From positions 1-64,000 of the forward strand of contig NZ_JAGEPF010000014.1 in assembly GCF_017573465.1 (NCBI RefSeq): DNA of 64,000 nt. Direction: 5' to 3'. Each line of letters starts with the position of its first letter. Position 1 is the first letter of the stretch. The notes beneath the pieces were generated by a model, which worked only from the letters and a program-made list of their open reading frames with translations, was not told the DNA's origin and searched no databases. The DNA comes from Actinomadura violacea (GTDB taxonomy: Bacteria > Actinomycetota > Actinomycetes > Streptosporangiales > Streptosporangiaceae). The position numbers and the translations under genes are program-made. Positions 52,221 through 62,279 of the stretch are shown here, piece after piece.

Positions 52221-52318
52221 CCGGCCGGTTTCCCCTCCGCCGCGGCGAGGTACACCGGGACTTCGCCCCCATTCGGCGATGCTCGGACACCACCCCGGAC
52301 CACCTGCGGAAAGCCCCC

Positions 52319-52338
52319 GTTCGCTTGGGGCGTAGCGG
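52319..52338 (+). promoter_or_regulatory. ClgR-like box 2 upstream of clpC
   Basis: GTTCGCTTGGGGCGTAGCGG, one base different from box 1 and 118 bp downstream of it. The preservation of two near-identical copies in non-coding DNA supports function. Confidence 0.55.
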
Positions 52339-52505
52339 GAACATGACGCACCGATGCGGTAGTTGGATGAGACTGAACAGCGCTTAGCTGGGGAACGTCT
52401 CCTGGTGGGAGTGCACCGGGCGGCCTCCTCGGGGCGGGCTAGCATGCGGAAGGACAGTTCCGGACGTTCCGGACTCTGCCCAACCGCTCTGTGAGGAGCG
52501 ACGAG

Positions 52506-55040
<2,535 letters not shown>

Positions 55041-55057
55041 TCACCTCAGCCCTCGGC

Positions 55058-55091
55058 AGGGCCCGCACCGACCCGTTCGGTGCGGGCCCTT
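55058..55091 (+). terminator. clpC terminator
   Basis: AGGGCCCGCACCGA (55058-55071), loop CCCGT, TCGGTGCGGGCCCT (55077-55090), then T. A 14-bp perfect stem. Confidence 0.95.
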
Positions 55092-55158
55092 CCGCATGCC
55101 CGGGGCGTCCCCGGGGATGATCGTTGCGACGGATCAGCCCGACGCCCCTGGAGCCGAC

Positions 55159-55560
55159 GTGAGCCACCCGCCGCGCATGTCCCTGTCCGCCCCCGTCCTC
55201 GACGCCCCTGACCCGCACGCGCTGGCCGCCTTCTACCGCGGCCTCCTGGGGTGGACGGTCGTCCAGAACGAGCCCGGCTGGGTGAAGCTGCGCCCGCCGG
55301 GCGGGGGAACGGGCCTGTCGTTCCAGAAGGAGCCTCTCCACACCCGTCCCACCTGGCCGGCGGTCGAGGGCGCGCAGCAGATCCAGACGCACCTGGACAT
55401 CGAGGTGGACGACCTGGAGGCGGCGGCCCGGCACGCCGTGGACGCGGGCGCCGTCCTCGCCGCCTTCCAGCCGGACGACGACGTCCGCGTCCTCCTCGAC
55501 CCGGTCGGCCACCCGTTCTGCCTGTTCCTCCGCGAGCCGGAGGCCCCGACCGACCTCTGA
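55159..55560 (+). CDS. Glyoxalase/bleomycin-resistance-type (VOC) protein
   Basis: 133 aa, one VOC domain. It has LDAPDPHALAAFYRGLLGWTV (core DPHALAAFYRGLLGW), a metal-ligand His in QTHLDIEVDDLEAA, and DPVGHPFCLFL near the end. VOC proteins catalyse isomerisations or bind drugs; no substrate can be named. GTG 55159 has GGAG 5 nt upstream. Longer starts (from 55096) would add a non-conserved stretch. Confidence 0.85.
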   Translation: MSHPPRMSLSAPVLDAPDPHALAAFYRGLLGWTVVQNEPGWVKLRPPGGGTGLSFQKEPLHTRPTWPAVEGAQQIQTHLDIEVDDLEAAARHAVDAGAVLAAFQPDDDVRVLLDPVGHPFCLFLREPEAPTDL

Positions 55561-55588
55561 GGCGCCGGAGGATGTCGGAGGCGGTTCC

Positions 55589-55614
55589 TAGAATTCGAAC
55601 ATGCGATCGAATTC
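55589..55614. promoter_or_regulatory. Inverted repeat over the -10 box and start codon
   Basis: GAATTCGA (55591-55598), 8 bp, TCGAATTC (55607-55614): a perfect inverted repeat. It covers the -10-like TAGAAT (55589-55594) and the ATG (55601) of the winged-helix gene, a likely site of self-repression. Confidence 0.65.
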
Positions 55615-56257
55615 GGTTGGTTCGGCGATGGAGTACGGGCGGCCTCGCGGCCGCTCGCTGGACGCGGCGTTCCAGCGCGACGTGCGCGCCGCGGCGCCAC
55701 CGCAACTGCCGATCTTCAGGTCCCGGCTGCAGGGGGAACTGCTCGGGAGGCTGCTGCTCGGGCCCCGGCGCGAGGCCTCGATGCTCGATCTCGCGGTGAT
55801 GCTCCGCACCGACCTCGGCTCGGTGATGCGCGAGGTCGAGCGGCTGTCGCGGGCCGGCGTCCTCGCGCTGCGCCGCACGCTCGCCGGCCGCCTGGTGACC
55901 CGCGACGAGCGCAGCCCGCTGTACGAGCCGCTGGCCCGGCTGGTCATGCTGACGTTCGGGCCCGCCGCCGTGGTCGCCGAGGAGTTCGGCCGGCTGCCGG
56001 CCGTCCGCGAGGCGCACCTGTTCGGCCCCTGGGCGGCGCGCTACGCGGGCGTGCCGGGCGACCAGCCCGGCGATGTCGAAGTCCTGCTGGTCGGCGAGCT
56101 CGGCCGCGAGACGGCCTTCGACGCGGCCCAGGAGGCCGCCGCCCGGCTCGGCCTCCCCGTCCACCCGGTCGTCCGCACCGCCGCCCAGTGGGCCGACGAC
56201 GCCGACCCGTTCCTCCGCGAGATCCGCGCCGGCCATGTGCACACCGTCGTCCCCTGA
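55601..56257 (+). CDS. Winged-helix regulator fused to a nucleotidyltransferase-like domain
   Basis: 218 aa. Residues about 35-110 form a winged helix: LQGELLGRLLLGPRREASMLDLAVMLRTDLGSVMREVERLSRAGVL (core REASMLDLA and SVMREVERL). The C-terminal half (about 120-215) looks like a minimal nucleotidyltransferase (MNT) fold: HLFGPWAARYAG then GDVEVLLVG, in place of the usual G-S/G then D-x-D/E. The catalytic Ser/Gly is Pro here while the D-x-E stays, so activity is uncertain. A -10-like TAGAAT 6 nt before ATG 55601 suggests a leaderless message. Confidence 0.75.
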   Translation: MRSNSVGSAMEYGRPRGRSLDAAFQRDVRAAAPPQLPIFRSRLQGELLGRLLLGPRREASMLDLAVMLRTDLGSVMREVERLSRAGVLALRRTLAGRLVTRDERSPLYEPLARLVMLTFGPAAVVAEEFGRLPAVREAHLFGPWAARYAGVPGDQPGDVEVLLVGELGRETAFDAAQEAAARLGLPVHPVVRTAAQWADDADPFLREIRAGHVHTVVP

Positions 56258-56279
56258 GCTGCGGCTCGGGGCCGCCGGG

Positions 56280-57212
56280 TCACTGCGCGATGACGTGGCC
56301 CGCGCTGCGGGCGCGGCGCAGGGCGACGCGCATGGCCACCCCTATCCCGAGCCGGTAGAGGAGCTTGGACGGCGGCGTCCGGTAGGCGAGTTCGGTGTGC
56401 GGGGCGTAGCGGACCTGCTCGGCGCCGTCCAGCCAGCCCGTGTGGACGCGCTGCTGCTGTCCTTGCACGAACTTGCTGAAGGAGTGGGCGGTCAGGCCGG
56501 CGCGGCGTCCGCCGTCGGGGAGGACTCCGAGCGGGACGTGGAGCAGTATCCCGTCGGCGTCCTGACCGCTGAAGCCGACGGGGACCACCATGGGGAACCC
56601 GTCGGTGCCGGTCCACCCGAGCAGCGCGTCGGGGAGGTTCGCCAGCCGGCTCGCCGCCTTGACGTGGTCGATGCGCGGACCGGTGCCCTGGCCCGGTGCC
56701 TTCTGCGGCGGCGGCGGGCCCGGCAGCGGGGGGCCGAAGACCTCCGGGCTCCCCTTGCAGGAGAGGTCCGGCCACGCGACCACCCGCTCGACCGCGATGT
56801 CGATGACCACGCGGGTGTAGTAGGGGCGCAGCCAGGGGCCCCAGAGGGGGCCGGTGGCGCGCGGTCCGTCGAAGCGCTCCCAGTCCGCGCCGAGGGAGGC
56901 CGGGTAGTCGTCGCGCGGGGCGGAGAGCGAAGCGGTGCCCTGGATCAGCACGTACTGGGGACGGTCGCTGTAGCCGTGCAGGCGGGTGTGGAAGGCCAGG
57001 GCCACGCGGGGCTCGCGCCTGATCCGTTCCAGTTTCTTCCAGCCCCCGACCGAGCTGTTCACGGTCACGGTGCCGGCGTCGCGGTCCCGCGCCCCGAAGT
57101 TCGTCACCGGGGTGAGCACGACGCCGCGGGCCGGTGTGACCGTGGCGAGCATGACGGCCTGGTCGCCGCCGATGATCTCATCGACGTCGTCGGGCCAGTG
57201 TGCGGAGCTCAT
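56280..57212 (-). CDS. Pyridoxamine 5'-phosphate oxidase-like flavin/F420 protein
   Basis: 310 aa. A split beta-barrel fold of the PNPOx/FDOR group: VMLATVTPARGVVLTPVTNFGA (core TVTPARG), then WKKLERIRREPRVALAFHTR (core RIRREPRVALAF), typical of cofactor-binding strands. The C-terminal half (about 165-310) looks like a second, diverged unit (GTDGFPMVVPVGF). It may bind FMN or F420; the substrate is unknown. ATG 57212 has GAGGAGG 7 nt upstream. Confidence 0.82.
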   Translation of the reverse strand: MSSAHWPDDVDEIIGGDQAVMLATVTPARGVVLTPVTNFGARDRDAGTVTVNSSVGGWKKLERIRREPRVALAFHTRLHGYSDRPQYVLIQGTASLSAPRDDYPASLGADWERFDGPRATGPLWGPWLRPYYTRVVIDIAVERVVAWPDLSCKGSPEVFGPPLPGPPPPQKAPGQGTGPRIDHVKAASRLANLPDALLGWTGTDGFPMVVPVGFSGQDADGILLHVPLGVLPDGGRRAGLTAHSFSKFVQGQQQRVHTGWLDGAEQVRYAPHTELAYRTPPSKLLYRLGIGVAMRVALRRARSAGHVIAQ

Positions 57213-57264
57213 CGGGCGCCTCCTCGACTCGGCGACCAACACTCTAACAGACAGACTTGTTTGT

Positions 57265-57882
57265 TTAGAAGAAGAGGCGGTCGATGAGCAGCCAGGCGCC
57301 GAGGCCCGCCATGGCGGTGCCGGACAGCCGGCCGATCGAGCGGGCGGCGGCCGGACGGCCCTGCAGCGCGCCGCGGGCGAAGGTGCCGAGGGTGAGGTAG
57401 AACAGCGCGCAGGTCGCCATGAAGGTCGCGCCGAGGACGCCGATCTGGCCGGCGACCGGCCAGCGATCGTCCGGGTCGGTGAACTGCGGCAGCAGCGCGA
57501 CGAAGATCAGCAGGCCCTTGGGGTTGAGGCCGCTGACGCCGATTCCGCGCAGGAAGATCCGCCACTCGGTGCCCTCGGGCCGGGCGCCCTGCGGGTCGGG
57601 TGCGGCCGGGCGCATGACGGCCGTGACGCCGTGCCACATGAGGTAGGCCCCGCCGACGATCGTGAGGCCGGTGAGGAGGACCGGGGAGCCGGCGACCAGG
57701 GCGCCGACGCCGGCCGCGACGACGGCGGTCACGACGGCGTAGCCGGTCACCAGGCCGCCGACGGCGGGGAGCACGGAGCGGCCGCGCAGGCCGGCGCTGA
57801 TCGTGAAGGCCCAGTCCGCGCCGGGGACGGCGATGAGCAGGAACGCGACCGACCAGAAGGCGAGGACAGAACCGGTGGCCAT
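57265..57882 (-). CDS. LysE-family amino-acid exporter
   Basis: 205 aa with six predicted helices. The LysE/RhtB signature FLLIAVPGADWAFTISAGLRGRS is near the N-terminus, and SGLNPKGLLIFVALLPQF lies near residue 120. Such exporters remove excess amino acids. It is divergent from the Lrp/AsnC gene, with 110 bp of AT-rich DNA between, a common exporter-sensor arrangement. GAGGGG lies about 9 nt before ATG 57882. Confidence 0.92.
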   Translation of the reverse strand: MATGSVLAFWSVAFLLIAVPGADWAFTISAGLRGRSVLPAVGGLVTGYAVVTAVVAAGVGALVAGSPVLLTGLTIVGGAYLMWHGVTAVMRPAAPDPQGARPEGTEWRIFLRGIGVSGLNPKGLLIFVALLPQFTDPDDRWPVAGQIGVLGATFMATCALFYLTLGTFARGALQGRPAAARSIGRLSGTAMAGLGAWLLIDRLFF

Positions 57883-57992
57883 GGCGGGAATCCCCTCGGA
57901 TGGCGGTTGATGAGGGGAGAATATGTTTGATCTACCGAAATGTGCTGCCAAGTTTCGCCTGTACACGCCGTCGCGGTGGAAGGATCTTCTGC

Positions 57993-58445
57993 ATGGACGC
58001 CATCGACCGGAAGATCATTGCGGTGCTGCAGGAGGAAGGCCGGGCGACGATCACCGATGTGGCGGCGCGGGTCGGGCTGAGCGTCTCGCCCTGCCATCGG
58101 CGGCTGCGGGAACTGGAGCGCAGCGGGACCATCCGCGGGTACCGCGCGGTCGTGGACGCCGCTTCCCTGGGGCTGACGTTCCAGGCGCTGGTGTTCGTCA
58201 CCATGCGGCAGGAGGACCGCGACACCCTGCTCGGGTTCGAGGCGGCGGTCGAGCGGGTTCCGGAGGTCGTCCAGGCGCAGCGGCTGTTCGGCGACCCCGA
58301 CTACCTGCTGCGCATCGTCACCGCCGACCTGACCGCCTACCAGGAGCTGGAGGACGACGTGCTCTCAGCCCTGCCCGGCGTCCAGCGGCTGAACTCGACC
58401 CTGGTGATGAAGCACATCGTGAACGACCGCCCTCTTCCCACCTAG
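57993..58445 (+). CDS. Lrp/AsnC-family transcriptional regulator
   Basis: 150 aa. The helix-turn-helix AIDRKIIAVLQEEGRATITDVAARVGLSVSPCHRRLRELE (core VGLSVSPCHRRL) at about 1-60 and an RAM/Lrp ligand domain (about 68-145) with a DYLLRIVTADL segment. The ligand is probably an amino acid. The likely target is the divergent LysE exporter. GGAAGGA lies 8 nt before ATG 57993. Confidence 0.93.
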   Translation: MDAIDRKIIAVLQEEGRATITDVAARVGLSVSPCHRRLRELERSGTIRGYRAVVDAASLGLTFQALVFVTMRQEDRDTLLGFEAAVERVPEVVQAQRLFGDPDYLLRIVTADLTAYQELEDDVLSALPGVQRLNSTLVMKHIVNDRPLPT

Positions 58446-58447
58446 CG

Positions 58448-59422
58448 TTACGGGGCGGTCAGCCAGGTGCCGATCTCCTGGTGGAGGCGGCTCTTGGTGG
58501 ACGCGGGGGCGAAGGAGGCGTCGACGCCGGCGCGGGCCAGGTCGGCCAGGGCGGCGTCGTCGTAGCCGAACGTGTCGCGGACGCGGGCGTATTCGGTGGC
58601 GAGCGGCGTGCCGATCAGGGCGGGGATGTCGGTGTTGACGGTGACGATCAGCCCCGCCTCGCGGAGCCGGGGGAAGGGGTGGTCGGCGAGGGACGGCGCG
58701 AAGCCCAGGGCGACGTTGGAGGACGGGCAGACCTCGAGCGGGATCCGCCGCTCGCGGACCTCCGCGACCAGGTCCGGGTCGTCCAGGACGCGGATGCCGT
58801 GGCCGAGGCGTTCGGTGCGGCCGTCGCCGAGCGCCTGCCGGATGCTGGCCGGGCCCTCGCCCTCGCCCGCGTGGTGGACGACGTGCAGCCCGGCGTCGCG
58901 GGCCGCCGCGAAGACCTCGGTGAACGGGTCGCCGGGGTAGGACTCGTCGCCCGCGAGGCCGACGGCGACGACGCCGTCGTGGCGGCGGGCGAGGTCCAGC
59001 GTGCGCCAGGCCCGGTCGAGGGAGCGGCGGCGGGAGTGGTCGAGGAGCAGGCCGACCTCGATGCCGAACGCGTCGCATCCGGCGGACAGGCCCTCGCGGA
59101 CGGCGGTCAGCGGCATGTCCAGATCGCCGAGCCGCTCGCCGTGTGCGGCGGCGGTGAACGAGACCTCGGCGTAGCGGGTGCCCTGCGCCGCCTCGTCCTC
59201 GCAGAACTCGTAGGCGATCCGCCGGAAGTCGCCGGGGCGCCGCAGGCACGAGCGGACGAGGTCGTTCTGGGCGAAGAAGGCGGCGAAACCGCCGAAGGCC
59301 CCGTCGTGCCCGGGCACCTCGACGCCGTTCGCGGCGCCGATGTCGCGGAGGGTCTCCTGGCGGACGGTGCTCTCCAGGTGGACGTGCAGGTGGGCTTTGG
59401 GGAGGCTCAGGAGATCGCGCAC
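58448..59422 (-). CDS. Adenosine-deaminase-like metal-dependent deaminase
   Basis: 324 aa. HLHVHLES near residues 11-18 supplies two zinc His, HHAGEG the third ligand region, and GHGIRV a conserved turn. The usual TDDP near residue 264 reads TDIP: the first Asp (zinc ligand) stays but the second is Ile. True adenosine deaminases need that second Asp for the purine ring, so another purine or pterin may be the substrate. GTG 59422 has a TAGCGT -10-like box 7 nt upstream and looks leaderless. Confidence 0.85.
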   Translation of the reverse strand: MRDLLSLPKAHLHVHLESTVRQETLRDIGAANGVEVPGHDGAFGGFAAFFAQNDLVRSCLRRPGDFRRIAYEFCEDEAAQGTRYAEVSFTAAAHGERLGDLDMPLTAVREGLSAGCDAFGIEVGLLLDHSRRRSLDRAWRTLDLARRHDGVVAVGLAGDESYPGDPFTEVFAAARDAGLHVVHHAGEGEGPASIRQALGDGRTERLGHGIRVLDDPDLVAEVRERRIPLEVCPSSNVALGFAPSLADHPFPRLREAGLIVTVNTDIPALIGTPLATEYARVRDTFGYDDAALADLARAGVDASFAPASTKSRLHQEIGTWLTAP

Positions 59423-59546
59423 CCGCCGTACGCTACGGGCGCACGTCCCCGAAGTACCAGCCATTATTCGCGTTGACGGCGCTCGGCGGCGCGGCCATGA
59501 TTCGGCCGGTACCGCAGGGGCAACCCGCTAGGAGTCGATCACCGTC

Positions 59547-60683
59547 GTGCTGAACCGGATCCACCGCGTCGAGGACGGGCGCCGCATCGAGGGCGTCACG
59601 CGCCCGATCTTCATCCACAACTTCTCGTACCACCTGACGAACCTGCTGGTCTTCGCGGACGGGGCCATCAACTGCTGGGAATGGGTCGACCTGGACGGCC
59701 TGCGGGAGAAGCTCGAATGCGGCTGGGTGGTGACCGGGGTTCCCGAGGGCGGCGAGGTCAGCGCGTTCGAGCTGGGCCGCCTGAAGGCCGCGGAGCCGAT
59801 GTTCCACCTCACCGCGGAGCAGCTGCTGGGGGAGGTCGCCGACGACATCGAGAGGTTGAACGGCCGCCCCGATTCCACGGACCGCTGCCTGGCCGCGCTG
59901 GACCGGTACCTGGAGTCGCGGGACGAGGCGGACCGTCATGCACTGCGCGCCGCGTACCTGGCGATTCCCGAGCACAAGCGGCACTACGCGCTCGGCGACA
60001 TGGACCACAAGGATCGCCCGCTGGTGATCCTCTGCACCGGCATCGGGGAGTCGCCGATCGGCGGGTGGTTCGACGACGGTGAAGCCGTCACCGAAGCGAT
60101 GCGCGAATGGGCACTGGACTACTTCGCCGACAGCGACCGGGCGCGGGCGGAGTACGAGTCGAAGCGGCCCGCCGACGACCCGCCGCGGCCCGCGGCCGGG
60201 ACCGTCCACCTCGGCGGGCGGGTGTTCCCGAACGGGCCGCCCGAGGACGCGGGCCTCGCCGTCCTCCAGATCGAGTATCCGGCCGAGATCGAGGTCGGCG
60301 GCGCCGTCTACCCGTCGGTCAAGCACGCCTACTGGGCGCTGTCCACGGCCGACCCCGAGGTCCGTGAGCAGGTCCGCACGGCCGAGCGGTCCTACGACGC
60401 GCAGCGGATCGCCGATCCGGCGCCGCGCGTCCCGGGCTGGCCGGACGCCCGGACGGCGGTGATGGCGGGCCTGCTGCGCGCCAAGTTCGACCAGCACCCC
60501 GACCTGGCGGCGGTCCTGCTCGGGACGGGCGACGCGCCGATCGGCTACACCGGACCGGACTCCGACCACTGGGTCTCGCGCGGCGAGGCGGGCCGCAACT
60601 GGATCGGGCGCCTCCTGGAGCTCGTCCGCTCCGAGCACCAGGCCCGGGAGGCCGGCATCCCGCTTCAGGCAGGCAGGGCGTAG
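59547..60683 (+). CDS. NADAR-domain protein with N-terminal extension
   Basis: 378 aa. The N-terminal about 105 residues form a separate domain (RPIFIHNFSYHLTNLLVFADG, core IHNFSYHLTNLL), followed by a helical linker. The C-terminal half (about 215-370) is a NADAR/YbiA-like domain: YPSVKHAYWALS, the MAGLLRAKFDQHPDLAAVLLGTG segment (core LLRAKFDQHPDL), and GRNWIGRLLELVR. NADAR proteins remove ADP-ribose from substrates, including guanine in DNA. No DarT-like toxin gene is beside it. GTG 59547 has AGGAG about 12 nt upstream. It overlaps the convergent mutY by 19 bp. Confidence 0.82.
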   Translation: MLNRIHRVEDGRRIEGVTRPIFIHNFSYHLTNLLVFADGAINCWEWVDLDGLREKLECGWVVTGVPEGGEVSAFELGRLKAAEPMFHLTAEQLLGEVADDIERLNGRPDSTDRCLAALDRYLESRDEADRHALRAAYLAIPEHKRHYALGDMDHKDRPLVILCTGIGESPIGGWFDDGEAVTEAMREWALDYFADSDRARAEYESKRPADDPPRPAAGTVHLGGRVFPNGPPEDAGLAVLQIEYPAEIEVGGAVYPSVKHAYWALSTADPEVREQVRTAERSYDAQRIADPAPRVPGWPDARTAVMAGLLRAKFDQHPDLAAVLLGTGDAPIGYTGPDSDHWVSRGEAGRNWIGRLLELVRSEHQAREAGIPLQAGRA

Positions 60684-61537
60684 CGGCCGTCGTCGAGGGG
60701 GTCGACGAGGCCGTCGGCGATGAGGGCGTCGAGGGCGCGTTCGCGTTGCGGCGCGTCCGACCAGACGATGTCGAGGGCGGGCTTCTCGACGGGGCCGTCG
60801 GCGTCGCGGAGGACGGCGAGGAGCCGGCCGCGGCACTGCCGGTCGGTGCCCGCGTAGGTCTGCCCCTTGCGGGGCGGGCCGTCATAGGCGGGACGGCCGT
60901 TGCGATGCCAGGTGCACTGGGCGAGGACGGGGCAGTCGACGCAGCGGGGCGTGCGGGCGGTGCAGACGAGGGCGCCGAGCTCCATGACGGCGACGGCCCA
61001 GCGGGCGGCGGTCGGCGGGTCGGGGGGCAGCAGGCCCTCGGCGAGCGTCACCTCCGCCCTGGTCTGGGACTTCGGCGGGTACTCCGCGCCGGAGACGAGC
61101 CGGGCGAGGACGCGCCGGACGTTGGTGTCGAGGACGGCGTGCCGCTGCCGGAAGGCGAAGCTGGCGACGGCGGCGGCGGTGTAGGCGCCGATGCCCGGCA
61201 GGGCGAGCAGGTCGTCGTGGGACGAGGGGACCTCGCCGCCGTGGCGGTCGGTGATCGCGCGGGCGCTCGCGTGCAGGCGCAGCGCGCGGCGCGGGTAGCC
61301 GAGCCGGCCCCAGGCGCGGACGGCCTCGCCGGACGGTTCGGCGGCGAGCGCGGCGGGCGTCGGCCAGCGCTCCGTCCATTCCCGCCAGACGGGCAGGACA
61401 CGGACGACGGGCGTCTGCTGGAGCATGATCTCGCTGACGAGAACGCCCCACGGGGTGGCGCCGGGGGCGCGCCACGGGAGGTCCCGGGCGTTCGCGGCGT
61501 ACCAGTCGAGAATCGGGTCGGTATAGGTGGAGTTCAT
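60665..61537 (-). CDS. mutY: Adenine DNA glycosylase MutY
   Basis: 290 aa. It removes A paired with 8-oxoG. The catalytic Glu is in SEIMLQQTPV, the helix-hairpin-helix is LPGIGAYTAAA, and the catalytic Asp is in VLDTNVRRVL. The [4Fe-4S] cluster ligands are C-x6-C-x2-C-x5-C (CTARTPRCVDCPVLAQC). The C-terminal domain is short, as in actinobacterial versions. ATG 61537 fits homologues; the frame remains open upstream to 61597 but without conserved sequence. Confidence 0.95.
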   Translation of the reverse strand: MNSTYTDPILDWYAANARDLPWRAPGATPWGVLVSEIMLQQTPVVRVLPVWREWTERWPTPAALAAEPSGEAVRAWGRLGYPRRALRLHASARAITDRHGGEVPSSHDDLLALPGIGAYTAAAVASFAFRQRHAVLDTNVRRVLARLVSGAEYPPKSQTRAEVTLAEGLLPPDPPTAARWAVAVMELGALVCTARTPRCVDCPVLAQCTWHRNGRPAYDGPPRKGQTYAGTDRQCRGRLLAVLRDADGPVEKPALDIVWSDAPQRERALDALIADGLVDPLDDGRYALPA

Positions 61538-61606
61538 GGCGGATCGCCATTGTGGCACGCGGCGGGTCGGCCCTTCGCCCGGGTTCCGCGAATGCATACT
61601 GACCGT

Positions 61607-62215
61607 ATGGATACGGGTACCGAGCGTGAATCATCGCTGGACCGGTATTGGCGGCGCCGCGTTGCGGTGCTGGCCGGGACGGCCGGAATGGTCGCGGCTC
61701 TGGCCTGGGCGTGCGCGGCGGGCGGCAGCGGCGGGGGCGGTGAGAAAGAGCCGGTCCGGAACGCCGGGGCGATCGATTCGAGCGTGCCCGCGGCACCGTC
61801 GGCGGCCGTGCCGACGGTCACCGTCACCACGACCGTGTCACCGTCACCACGGGACGGCGGCGGGCCCTGCAAGGCGGACGACCTGGTGTTCAACATGGTC
61901 ACGTCGCAGGACTACGCGGCGGGCCGGCAGCCGCGGTTCGACGTCAGCGTGGTGAACATGAGCCCCGCGTCGTGCAGGTTCGACACCGGTTCGCTCTACG
62001 TCGTGGTCACGTCCGGCAAGGACCGGATCTGGTCGTCGGGGGAGTGCCGCAAGAGCGGGTCCGGAAAGCAGACGCTGCGCCGCGGCATCCCGTACACCGC
62101 GGCCGTCGCCTGGGACCGTCGACGCGGCTGCGGCGGCGCGCCGGCCCGTCCCGGAACCTACGTCGCGAAGCTCAAGGGCGGCAAGGCGGCCAAGCGCGTG
62201 TTCCACCTGCACTGA
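61607..62215 (+). CDS. Membrane-anchored extracytoplasmic protein, four conserved cysteines
   Basis: 202 aa. One hydrophobic segment (about 17-37) ending in a Cys-Ala stretch, then a Ser/Thr/Pro linker (about 50-85) and a compact Cys-containing domain (CKADDLV, ASCRFD, SGECRKS, GCGG). It may be a lipoprotein or type II anchored protein. It is convergent with disA and follows mutY divergently, an arrangement I recall in other actinobacteria. Function unknown. The stop codon lies inside a triplicated 17-bp unit. Confidence 0.7.
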   Translation: MDTGTERESSLDRYWRRRVAVLAGTAGMVAALAWACAAGGSGGGGEKEPVRNAGAIDSSVPAAPSAAVPTVTVTTTVSPSPRDGGGPCKADDLVFNMVTSQDYAAGRQPRFDVSVVNMSPASCRFDTGSLYVVVTSGKDRIWSSGECRKSGSGKQTLRRGIPYTAAVAWDRRRGCGGAPARPGTYVAKLKGGKAAKRVFHLH

Positions 62216-62251
62216 TCTTCCACCTGCACTGATCTTCCACCTGCACTGATC
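62201..62251 (+). repeat. Triplicated 17-bp unit spanning the stop codon
   Basis: TTCCACCTGCACTGATC in three perfect tandem copies (62201-62217, 62218-62234, 62235-62251), with a partial fourth (62252-62266). Copy 1 encodes the C-terminal FHLH and the stop; copies 2 and 3 are downstream, non-coding. Confidence 0.95.
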
Positions 62252-62279
62252 TTCCGCCTGCGCCGACCGCGCGCGGGGA

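Larger units (their letters stand above)
52154..52505. other. lsr2-clpC intergenic region (352 bp)
   Basis: It contains the lsr2 terminator (52174-52200), two copies of a 20-bp ClgR-box-like repeat (52201-52220, 52319-52338) and a TAGCAT -10-like box near 52440, then the clpC ribosome site GAGGAG at 52494-52499. No gene is evident. Confidence 0.6.
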
